64,000 nt of DNA from CAWAND01 sp963797485 (GTDB taxonomy: Bacteria > Chloroflexota > Anaerolineae > Anaerolineales > E44-bin32). Below are positions 54,466-62,681 of this stretch, one piece after another (positions within the stretch are counted from its first letter, which is position 1; each line of letters begins with the position of its first letter). Location of the stretch: contig CAWCPF010000003.1 in NCBI GenBank assembly GCA_963797485.1, forward strand, positions 248,001 through 312,000. The letters are read 5' to 3'. The position numbers and the translations under genes were made by a program. Below the pieces are notes generated by a model. It made no database searches, was not told the origin of the DNA, and saw only the letters and a list, made by a program, of their open reading frames with translations.

Positions 54466-56779
54466 GTGGCGCGTAGGCGCTCGCGAAGTTCAGCCCGCGG
54501 CCGTAGCTCGAGGGCCACCGCCGCGACGTCCTTGGTCGGATTGGGCCGTGCGATCGGCGACTGGCTGCGGCGCATCGTGGGCGCGCCGGCCGCCTGGCTG
54601 GCCCGCCTCAGCAGCGGGCGCCGGCCCGAGGTCATCGGGCTGGTCCTGGTGCTGGCTTCGTTATTCACATTCCTCAACCTGCTCACCCCAAATCAAGGCA
54701 GTCTCACCCAGATCTGGCTGGGATTCTTGCAGATCACCTTCGGCTGGGGCGTGGTGCTGGCAACCGTGACCCTGTTGGTGGTCGGGCTGTGGCTGATGAC
54801 GCGCGGGTTTGACACACCCCTGCCTCGGCTTTCGGGCGAGCAGGTCATAGGCTGGGGCATGCTGCTGGCGGCGGCCTTCATCGTGCTGCAGGCCGTGAGC
54901 GGGGCGGTGGCATGGGCCCCGGGGTTGGCGGCGGCGCGGGAGGGCCGTGGGGGAGGCCTGATCGGCGCCTTGCTTTTGGGGGGCGCCGTGCAGGCGCTTG
55001 GCCTCGCCGGCGCCGGGGTCATTGTGCTGGCCTGGGTTGTGCTTGCGCTGAGCCTGGCGTCCAGGCGCAGTCTGGTGGAGTTCGTCGAGTGGGGCCTGCA
55101 GGCGGTGCGCTGGAGCGTGGCGCGTGTTGCGCCTCCGGCTCGCCGGCCGGTCGGCCAGCCGTCGGAGCGCCGGCCTACCCGGACCGGGGCCGCCGACCCA
55201 TCCGGCCCGGCGGCCGCCGCGCGCGCCGGGGCCCGGCCTGTCGCAACCGAGTTCAAGACCGAAGAGGCCGAGCCGCCGGCCGAATTCGGCGTGGTCGCTC
55301 CCGGACCTGACGGCCGTCCTGGAAGCCGGTGAGGCCGGCAATGCCGATCAGGCCTTTGAGCGCGACCGGGCGCGCCTGATCGAGGACACACTCAAGTCGT
55401 TTGGCGCGCCGGCGCGAGTGGTAGAAATCAACCGCGGCCCGACCATCACCCAGTTTGGAGTTGAACCCGATTTCCTCGAGGGCCGGGGGGGCCGGCGCAT
55501 CAAAGTCAAGGTGAGCAAGATCGCCTCCCTGGCCGACGACCTGGCGCTGGCGCTGGCGGCGGCCTCCATTCGCGTCGAAGCGCCTGTACCGGGCAAGGGC
55601 TACGTCGGGATCGAAGTGCCCAACGCCGAAGTCTCCCTGGTGGCCCTGCGGGATGTGATGGAGTCGCCTGTTTTCGCCAAGCTCCCCTCGAACCTGAAGC
55701 TGGGCCTGGGCAGGGACGTCTCCGGCCGGCCGGCGGTGGCTGACCTGGCGCTCATGCCCCATTTGCTCATCGCCGGCACGACTGGATCTGGCAAGTCGGT
55801 GTGCATCAACGCCATCATTGCTTGCCTGCTGCTGCAGAACACCCCGGATCAGGTCCGGCTGGTGATGATCGACCCCAAGCGCGTCGAGCTCACCAACTAC
55901 AACGGCATCCCCCACTTGCTGGCTCCAGTGGTGGTCGACCTGGATCGGGTGGTGCCGGCCCTGCAGTGGATTTCGCGCGAGATGGACGAGCGCTACCGGC
56001 GATTCTCCAAGGACGGCGTGCGCAACATCGAGGACTACAACCAGCGCATGCGGCAGATAGGTCAGAAGACTCTCCCCTATCTGGTGCTGGTGGTGGATGA
56101 ACTGGCCGATTTGATGATGCTGGCGCCCGACGAAACCGAACGCGTGCTCACCCGGCTGGCGCAGCTGGCCCGGGCGACCGGGATCCATCTCGTGATCGCC
56201 ACCCAGCGGCCATCAGTCGACGTGGTCACAGGTCTGATCAAGGCCAACTTCCCATCCCGCATCGCCTTCGCCGTGGCGTCTTCGATCGACAGCCGGGTGA
56301 TCCTGGATCAGCCCGGTGCGGAGCGGCTGCTTGGGCGCGGGGATATGCTGTTTCAGCCTCCGGACGCGGCCTCGCCGCGCCGACTGCAGGGTGTCTACGT
56401 CTCCGAGCCTGAACTGGCACGCGTGATCCGCTTTTGGAAGAATGCCGCGTTGGGCGGCGATCAGACCCATCCCTCGCCTGCTTCGCAGCCGGCGGCCACC
56501 ATCCCGATGGGTGCCCCGCTCAAGCAGGCGCCTCTGTGGGACGAGGCCGAGGAGGCGGATGGCGATGAGCTGTTCAACGAAGCCGTCCAGGCCGTACGCC
56601 AGATGCGCCGGGCGTCGATCTCGATGCTGCAGCGGCGGCTGCGCATAGGCTACACACGCGCCGCTCGCTTGATTGATGAGCTTGAAGCCAGGGGAATTGT
56701 CGGGCCAGAACCGGGGGGGTCGCAGGCGCGCGAAGTGCTTGACTATGGCGAACTGACTACCGGCGAGGAGCCGAATTGA
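54466..56779 (+). CDS. ftsK: DNA translocase FtsK/SpoIIIE, frameshifted
   Basis: About 770 residues. Four membrane helices (about 50-205), a Pro/Ala/Arg-rich linker, then the motor: KVSKIASLADDLALAL, LIAGTTGSGKSVCINAI (Walker A), LVLVVDELADLMML (Walker B), LARATGIHLVIATQRPSVDVVTGLIKANFPSRIAF. The C-terminal gamma domain (DELFNEAVQAVRQMRRASISMLQRRLRIGYTRAARLIDELE) is the winged helix that reads chromosome-polarity sequences. One extra base near 55285-55291 breaks the frame just before WSLPDLTAVLE, in the linker. The GTG at 54466 fits the basic start VARRRSRSSARGR. Confidence 0.93.
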
Positions 56780-56825
56780 AGACGCCAAACGGCGGGCGTC
56801 CCGAATTGCCGCAGCGTGCGTATCG

Positions 56826-56834
56826 TGCTATCAT
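56826..56834 (+). promoter_or_regulatory. Extended -10 promoter element (TGC-TATCAT)
   Basis: About 147 bases before the BMP lipoprotein gene. The leader in between (56835-56980) contains a possible stem GCACC...GGTGC but no riboswitch that I recognise. Confidence 0.4.
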
Positions 56835-56980
56835 TGGCGAACAGCACCAGCACGGAAAAGTCCGCACCGGTAGGCCGCTGAGTTTGCGGGAAAGGGGTGC
56901 AGACCGGCCAAATTCCCTGTCCTGATTGCGATCAACGGTCTTCCCATATGTATTCTCCCTGTAAGGAGGAGGCGCACGTC

Positions 56981-58027
56981 ATGCACAAGAAGATCTATCT
57001 TGCTCTGTCGCTGTTGGTCTTGGCCTCGATGGCATTGGCCGCATGCGGCGGCGGGGCAACCCCGGCGGCGACCCAGGCACCGGCCTTTAAGGCTTGCCAG
57101 GTAACCGACACCGGTGGTATCGACGACAAATCATTCAATGCGACCGCCTGGAAGGGCGTGCAGGACGCCGAGCAGCAGCTGGGCATCGAAGGCACGTACC
57201 TGGAGTCGCAGGAGCAGGCCGATTACGATAAGAACATCCAGGCCTTCCTGCAGGCGGACTGCAACATCATCATCACCGTCGGCTTCCTGCTGGGCGACGC
57301 CACGTCGGCAGCCGCGACGGCCAACCCCAACCAGCCCTTCTCGATCGTGGACTTCGCCTATGACCCGACCATCCCCAACGTCGTCGGGCAGGTGTTCAAC
57401 ACCGACGAAGCCGCCTTCCTGGCGGGCTATTTGGCCGCAGGGATGACCAAGACCGGCGTCGTGGGCACGTTCGGCGGGATTCAGATCCCGACCGTGACCG
57501 TGTTCATGGACGGCTTCTCGCTGGGCGTGGACTACTACAACCAGCAGAAGGGCACCAGCGTGGAGGTCAAGGGTTGGGATCCTGCCAGCCAGACCGGTCT
57601 GTTCGCCGGCAACTTTGAAAGCACCGACGACGGCCGGCGCCTCGGCGAGGCCCTGATGGACGAGGGCGCTGACATCATCATGCCGGTCGCCGGCCCGGTC
57701 GGCCTCGGCACGGCGGCAGCGGCTCAGGAACGCGGCAGCGTCATGATCATCGGCGTCGACGCGGACTGGGTGCTGACCAATCCCGACTACCAGGCCATCA
57801 CCCTGACCTCGGTGATGAAGAACATGGACGTCACCACGGTCAACGTGATCAAGTCGGTCATGGATGGCTCGTTCCAGGGCGGCGTGACCGTCGGTACGCT
57901 GGATAACGGTGGCGTTGGGCTGGCCCCGTATCACGACTTTGACAGCCAGGTGCCACAGGCTCTCAAGGACGAGATCGATCAGGTCCGCCAGGGCGTCATC
58001 GCCGGCGACATCAAGACCAAGCCGTAA
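56981..58027 (+). CDS. BMP-family (nucleoside-type) ABC transporter substrate-binding lipoprotein
   Basis: 348 residues. Lipoprotein signal MHKKIYLALSLLVLASMALAACGGG with Cys22, then the BMP/PnrA fold: CQVTDTGGIDDKSFNATAWKGV, YDKNIQAFLQADCNIIITVGFLLGDAT, FNTDEAAFLAGYLAAGMTKTG, GTFGGIQIPTVTVFMDGFSLGV. The DTGGIDDKSFN motif is typical of purine-nucleoside binders. It has a strong ribosome site (AAGGAGGAGG) and is followed by a strong terminator that lets it be made in excess over the membrane parts. Confidence 0.93.
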   Translation: MHKKIYLALSLLVLASMALAACGGGATPAATQAPAFKACQVTDTGGIDDKSFNATAWKGVQDAEQQLGIEGTYLESQEQADYDKNIQAFLQADCNIIITVGFLLGDATSAAATANPNQPFSIVDFAYDPTIPNVVGQVFNTDEAAFLAGYLAAGMTKTGVVGTFGGIQIPTVTVFMDGFSLGVDYYNQQKGTSVEVKGWDPASQTGLFAGNFESTDDGRRLGEALMDEGADIIMPVAGPVGLGTAAAAQERGSVMIIGVDADWVLTNPDYQAITLTSVMKNMDVTTVNVIKSVMDGSFQGGVTVGTLDNGGVGLAPYHDFDSQVPQALKDEIDQVRQGVIAGDIKTKP

Positions 58028-58076
58028 GTCAACGACTGATCCAAGACTCGAGAGGTCTGAACCTCGAGTTGAGCAG

Positions 58077-58109
58077 GGGCCGCCCCAAAAGGGGCGGCCC
58101 TTTTTCTTT
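58077..58109 (+). terminator. Rho-independent terminator after the BMP lipoprotein
   Basis: Perfect 10-bp GC stem (GGGCCGCCCC / GGGGCGGCCC), AAAA loop, then TTTTTCTTT. The strongest terminator in the window. Confidence 0.95.
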
Positions 58110-58396
58110 GTCGTCACGATCCCCCCCACGAGTTCGGCGGCGCATGCATTTGGATGGTCTCGTCCCCTGGAGGCGCAAGGGCGATGACGATGGTCATCCG
58201 GTTGTTTGCCACCGGCTGCCCACGGCCTCACCTCCCAGCCCCTTCTCCGCCCAGGGGGGTTGCAGGCGGCTCGATGCCTACTTCCCGGGCCGGCTGCAAG
58301 CAAGTCAGGACCACCTCATCGCAGGGGAGGGGGAAAGGGTTGGGAGGTTTCACCCGGGTTGCGCCCCCGGCGCTGGCCAGGCAGTTGGGGCATGCG

Positions 58397-58405
58397 TGGT
58401 ACAAT
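58397..58405 (+). promoter_or_regulatory. Extended -10 promoter element (TGG-TACAAT)
   Basis: It lies 35 bases before the transporter ATPase start, no -35. It gives the membrane genes their own transcript after the terminator. Confidence 0.4.
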
Positions 58406-58439
58406 GCCCCATCCTGGCCGCAAGGGCGAATGGGTTCCC

Positions 58440-60002
58440 ATGCCTCCCACCCTCGAACTCAAAGGGATCACCAAGCGGTTCCCCGGTGTGCTCGCAAACG
58501 ATCACGTCGACCTCAGCCTTGAAAAGGGCGAGATTCTGGCGCTCCTGGGGGAGAACGGCGCCGGCAAGACCACGTTGATGAACATCCTGTACGGGCTCTA
58601 TCAGCCCGATGAGGGTGACATCCTGGTCAACGGCGAGAAGATCGCCGTGCACTCGCCAACTGACGCCATCCACGCAGGAATCGGGATGGTCCACCAGCAT
58701 TTCATGCTTATCCCGGTGTTCACCGTGACTGAAAACGTGATGCTGGGGGAAGAGTTTGTCCGGGCCGCCGGCTGGCTGGATCGGGAGACGGCCGCGGCGC
58801 GCATTCGTGAGATATCAGACAACTTTCATTTCGAGGTCGATCCGGATCTGCATGTCAGGGACTTGCCGGTAGGGGTCCAGCAGCGGGTCGAAATCATCAA
58901 GCTGCTCTACCGCAATGCGGACATCCTTATCCTCGACGAACCCACCGCCGTTTTGACTCCGAACGAGGCCGACGAGTTGTTCAAGATCCTGCGTTCGCTG
59001 GCCTCCGAAGGGCGTTCGATCATCTTCATCACCCACAAGCTGCGCGAGGTCATGGAAGTCGCGGATCGGATCACCGTTATCCGGCGCGGGCAGGTCGTCG
59101 GCACCGTGACGCCCAAGAAGGCCACGCGCGAGAAGCTGGCGGAAATGATGGTCGGGCGCGAGGTCAGTTTGGAGGTCGAGAAGCCCACGGCGGCTGCAGG
59201 CGAGGCGGAGCTCAAGATCGAGAATCTGGTCGTCCTCGACGATCGAGATCAGGTTGCCGTGGACGGGGTGTCCTTCGAGGTGCGCTCCGGCGAGGTGTTT
59301 GGTGTGGCCGGGGTCCAGGGCAACGGCCAGACCGAGCTGGTCGAGTCGATGACCGGCTTGCGCAGCTCGCTGAGCGGCCGGATCGAACTGCGCGGCCAGG
59401 ACATCACGCACGCGTCGCCGCGGCATATCACCGAAGCGGGCGTTGGACATGTGCCAGAGGACCGCCAGAAAGTCGGCCTGGTCCTCAGTTTTCCGGTGGC
59501 CGACAACCTGGTCTTAAACACCTACTACCTCCCGCCGTTTGCGGAGCGGATGATCCTCAATCAGCCCAAGATCCTCGAAGTGGCCGCAGAGCGCATCCAG
59601 GCCTACGACATCCGCACTCCCAGCGCCAAAACCCCGGCCGGTTCCCTGTCCGGAGGCAACCAGCAGAAAGTGATTGTGGCGCGCGAGTTCTCCCGGCCCT
59701 CACGCCTGATGGTGGCCTCCCAACCGACCCGCGGTCTGGATGTCGGTTCCATCGAGTTCATTCACGGCGAGATTCTCAAGAAACGCAACGAAGGCAGTGC
59801 CATTCTGCTTGTGTCGCCCGAGCTGGACGAGATCATGCAGCTTTCCGACCGGATTGGTGTCATGTACCGCGGCAAGATGGTAACCATCGTCCCGGCGGCC
59901 GAGGCGACCAAGGAGTACATCGGCCTGCTCATGGCCGGCGTGGATCCGGATAGCATTGAGAAGCCCAAGGAAGTCCAACGCAAAGCCGAAGTGACCTTCT
60001 GA
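58440..60002 (+). CDS. Nucleoside-type ABC transporter ATP-binding protein (two ABC domains)
   Basis: 520 residues. First domain: GENGAGKTTLMNILYGL (Walker A), LPVGVQQRVEIIKLLYRNADILILDEPTAVL (signature LPVGVQQRV, Walker B). Second: GVQGNGQTELVESM (degenerate Walker A), LSGGNQQKVIVAREFSRPSRLMVASQPTRGLD (signature; Walker B Asp/Glu replaced by ASQP). The degenerate second site is usual for RbsA/NupA-type ATPases. It works with the BMP lipoprotein and the two permeases behind it. ATG 58440 (MPPTLELKGITKRFPG). Confidence 0.95.
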   Translation: MPPTLELKGITKRFPGVLANDHVDLSLEKGEILALLGENGAGKTTLMNILYGLYQPDEGDILVNGEKIAVHSPTDAIHAGIGMVHQHFMLIPVFTVTENVMLGEEFVRAAGWLDRETAAARIREISDNFHFEVDPDLHVRDLPVGVQQRVEIIKLLYRNADILILDEPTAVLTPNEADELFKILRSLASEGRSIIFITHKLREVMEVADRITVIRRGQVVGTVTPKKATREKLAEMMVGREVSLEVEKPTAAAGEAELKIENLVVLDDRDQVAVDGVSFEVRSGEVFGVAGVQGNGQTELVESMTGLRSSLSGRIELRGQDITHASPRHITEAGVGHVPEDRQKVGLVLSFPVADNLVLNTYYLPPFAERMILNQPKILEVAAERIQAYDIRTPSAKTPAGSLSGGNQQKVIVAREFSRPSRLMVASQPTRGLDVGSIEFIHGEILKKRNEGSAILLVSPELDEIMQLSDRIGVMYRGKMVTIVPAAEATKEYIGLLMAGVDPDSIEKPKEVQRKAEVTF

Positions 60003-60014
60003 CGAGGCGGCCGA

Positions 60015-61303
60015 GTGAGCGAAGGATCCCCCCACCCTCTAATAGCAAGCCCGAACCCGGCAAAGTGCTGCTCGAAGAGCTGACCGGCAGCCACGGACGG
60101 CCGACAGGATGGTGGCGCCCAGCGCTTCAGTCCATGCTGGTGCCGGTGCTGGCCGTCGTGACGGGTCTGATCTTCGGCGGTATTGTGATTTTCTTCACAA
60201 CCGAGCAGGTATACCAGCTTTGGAGCCAATCGCCACTGCTCGGCATCCAGGCCGGTTTAGGGGCTATTTTCAAGGCGTATGTGGCGCTGCTCAACGGCTC
60301 GCTGGGCAATCCCGGCAAGATTCTGACGGCGCTGCAGAGCGGCGATCCGGCGGCGCTGCGGAACGCGTTCTACCCCCTGTCCGAGAGCCTGGTGACCTCG
60401 ACGCCTTACATTTTTGCCGGCTTGGCCGTGGCGCTCGGATTTCGAGCCGGCCTGTTCAATATCGGTGCCGAGGGGCAGTTGTTCGTCGGGGCGATCTTCG
60501 CGGCCTTTGTCGGCTACTCGATCCACGGGTTGCCGGCCATCATCCACATCCCGCTCGCCCTGGCGGCCGGCGCGTTGGGGGGCGCTCTGTGGGGCATGAT
60601 CCCCGGCTGGCTCAAGGCCAAGACCGGTGGTCATGAGGTCATCAACACCATCATGATGAACTACATCGCCTTCCGGCTGAGCGAATGGCTGCTCAGCGGG
60701 CCGATGAAGCGACCGGATTCCTTCAACCCGGTCAGCCCGACCATCGAACCCAGTGCCATGCTGCCGACCTTTTTCGCCAGCCCGCTGCGCTTTCACCTGG
60801 GCTTCATCATCGCGTTGGCGGTTGCCTGGCTGGTGTATTGGTTCCTGTTCAAGACGACCTGGGGCTTTGACCTGCGTACCGTCGGGGCCAACCCGGATGC
60901 CGCCCGTTACGCCGGGATGAAGACCGCCGTGGTCACCGTCATGGCCATGTCTCTCTCGGGCGCGCTGGCCGGTCTGGCCGGGGCCAATGACGTCATGGGC
61001 GTCAACCACAACCTAGCCCTGGCGTTCTCATCCGGGACCGGGTTCGACAGCATCGCCCTGGCGTTGCTGGGCAAGAGCCATCCGGCGGGTGTGGTCCTGG
61101 CATCGCTGCTGTTTGGCACGCTCAAGGCCGGTGCCACGCAGATGCAGCTTTCGGCCGGCATCCCGATCGACATCATCAGCATTCTTCAGGCCGTTATCCT
61201 GGCCTTCATCGCCGCGCCGGCCATCATCCGCACCATCTACCAACTCAGGGCGCCGACCGAGGCAGAAGGCGGGGTTTTCGTGCGCGGCTGGGGAGGCGAC
61301 TGA
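60015..61303 (+). CDS. Nucleoside-type ABC transporter permease 1 (probable frameshift at the N-terminus)
   Basis: About 425 residues, nine or ten membrane helices, BPD-type permease of the RbsC/NupP class: FAGLAVALGFRAGLFNIGAEGQLFVGAIFA, GHEVINTIMMNYIAFRLSEWLL, TVGANPDAARYAGMKT (EAA-like coupling loop). A GTG at 60065 opens the frame, but GTG 60015 (MSEGSPPP) is better placed. One base appears to be missing in the C-run at 60028-60033; restoring it gives MSEGSPPPSNSKPEPGKVLLEEL. That extended start is inference. The palindrome copy 7 is inside this gene. Confidence 0.9.
60183..60200. promoter_or_regulatory. Palindrome TTGTGA-N6-TCACAA, copy 7
   Basis: Perfect, AT-rich centre (TTTTCT), within the first membrane helix region of permease 1. 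It is the only perfect copy not near a downstream gene start, which argues against a simple promoter operator here. Confidence 0.45.
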
Positions 61304-61370
61304 GATATGGCCACCACCTACCGCCCTGAGACGGACATTCGAGCGCACCTCCCCTGTACGGCAGTACATC

Positions 61371-62573
61371 ATGGGGGCTATCTTCCTGCTCCTGGCCATC
61401 ACCATCTGGTTTGTGTTTGGGAAGACGGTTACCGGGAGCGAACTGACCAGTTTTGGATTTAACCTCAGCGGGGCCACATCGACCCTGCCGGACTGGATCC
61501 TCCCTACCGGGCTGACACTGAACCTGCTCGCCGTCCTGTGTGCGCTGATCGGCGGCTATCAACTGGCGCGCGGTTTCGGCGGCTGGACGAACTGGGCGCT
61601 GGTGCTGGTGGTGGGCCTGTTCCTATTCGGCTTCCTGACCTGGGCAACCGCGGGAAAGTCGCTCAACCTGGCCGGGCTGCTCAGCGCCACGCTGGGCAAG
61701 GCCGTGCCCCTGACCCTGGGCGCCATGTCCGGCGTGCTGTGTGAGCGGGCGGGGGTCGTGAACATCGCCATCGAAGGGATGATGCTCATGGCCGCCATGG
61801 TGGGGACGCTGGTGGGCAGCGTGACCAACCTGTGGATTGGCCTGGTGTGCGCCATCCTGGCCGGCGGGCTGCTGGCCCTGGTGCACGCATGGCTGTCGAT
61901 CAAGTACAAGACCGACCAGATTGTGTCCGGGACGGTGATCAACATCTTCGCCCTCGGGCTGACGTCCTACATCTCGTCCAAATTCCTGCAGCACTACCAG
62001 CAGCTCAACAACCCGGGCATCTTCAAGCCGTGGCCCATCCCCGGGCTATCGAGCATTCCCGTACTGGGGCCGATCATCTTCAACAACAACCTGTTTGTGT
62101 ACGGCATGTTCATCTTCATGATCATTCTGACGGTGGGCTTGTTCAGCACACGCTGGGGGCTGCGGCTGCGGTCGGTCGGCGAGCATCCGCGCGCCGCCGA
62201 CACGCTGGGGATCAACGTCTTCCGCACCCGCTACATGGCCGTGATCCTTGGGGGGCTGATGGCGGGCTTCGCCGGCGCATACTTCACCCTGGGCTCGGTC
62301 GGCCGGTTCGATGAGGGCATGACCGCCGGGCGAGGCTTCATTTCGCTGGCGGCAATGATCTTTGGAAACTGGACCCCGGTCGGATCCTTCGGCGCCGGCA
62401 TGCTGTTCGGATTTGCCGACGCTATGGCTGCGCGCCTGGCGATCCTGGGCGTGCGCATCCCCTCGCAGTTCCTTCTCATGGCCCCCTATCTGGCCACCAT
62501 GATCGTGTTGGCCGGTGTGGTCGGCCGCGGCCAGATGCCGGCCGCGGACGGCAAACCGTACGAGAAGGAATAG
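61371..62573 (+). CDS. Nucleoside-type ABC transporter permease 2
   Basis: About 400 residues from ATG 61371, nine or so membrane helices: VPLTLGAMSGVLCERAGVVNIAIEGMMLMAAM (RbsC-like core), SIKYKTDQIVSGTVINIFALGLTSYI, SVGEHPRAADTLGINV (coupling loop). An ATG at 61307 four bases after the first permease is in another frame, and the 61371 frame reads sensibly (FERTSPVRQYIMG) just upstream of 61371. A further small indel in the N-terminal 20 codons is therefore possible. It completes the BMP/ABC transporter. Confidence 0.9.
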   Translation: MGAIFLLLAITIWFVFGKTVTGSELTSFGFNLSGATSTLPDWILPTGLTLNLLAVLCALIGGYQLARGFGGWTNWALVLVVGLFLFGFLTWATAGKSLNLAGLLSATLGKAVPLTLGAMSGVLCERAGVVNIAIEGMMLMAAMVGTLVGSVTNLWIGLVCAILAGGLLALVHAWLSIKYKTDQIVSGTVINIFALGLTSYISSKFLQHYQQLNNPGIFKPWPIPGLSSIPVLGPIIFNNNLFVYGMFIFMIILTVGLFSTRWGLRLRSVGEHPRAADTLGINVFRTRYMAVILGGLMAGFAGAYFTLGSVGRFDEGMTAGRGFISLAAMIFGNWTPVGSFGAGMLFGFADAMAARLAILGVRIPSQFLLMAPYLATMIVLAGVVGRGQMPAADGKPYEKE

Positions 62574-62681
62574 CCCCCCGACCCACCGGCGCACGCATGC
62601 CTCGACGCATGGAGAGCAAATCAGAGTGTGTGACGGGGCCGCGCCGGCCGCAGGCAGGCGGGGACGGGCGGGTGAAACCTC

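Larger units (their letters stand above)
58028..58439 (+). other. 412-bp gap between BMP lipoprotein and its ATPase
   Basis: It holds a bulged hairpin (58045-58069), the terminator at 58077-58109 and an extended -10 near the ATPase start. The rest is C-rich with open frames that look accidental. I see no RNA gene. The split into two transcription units is normal for this transporter class. Confidence 0.6.

Noticed and set aside
58340..62680. Repeated GAGGTTTCACCCG at about 58345 and, inverted, at about 62668, with a variant at about 38704
   Set aside because: A 13-base match pair is expected by chance many times in 64 kb, and there is no palindrome or consistent context.
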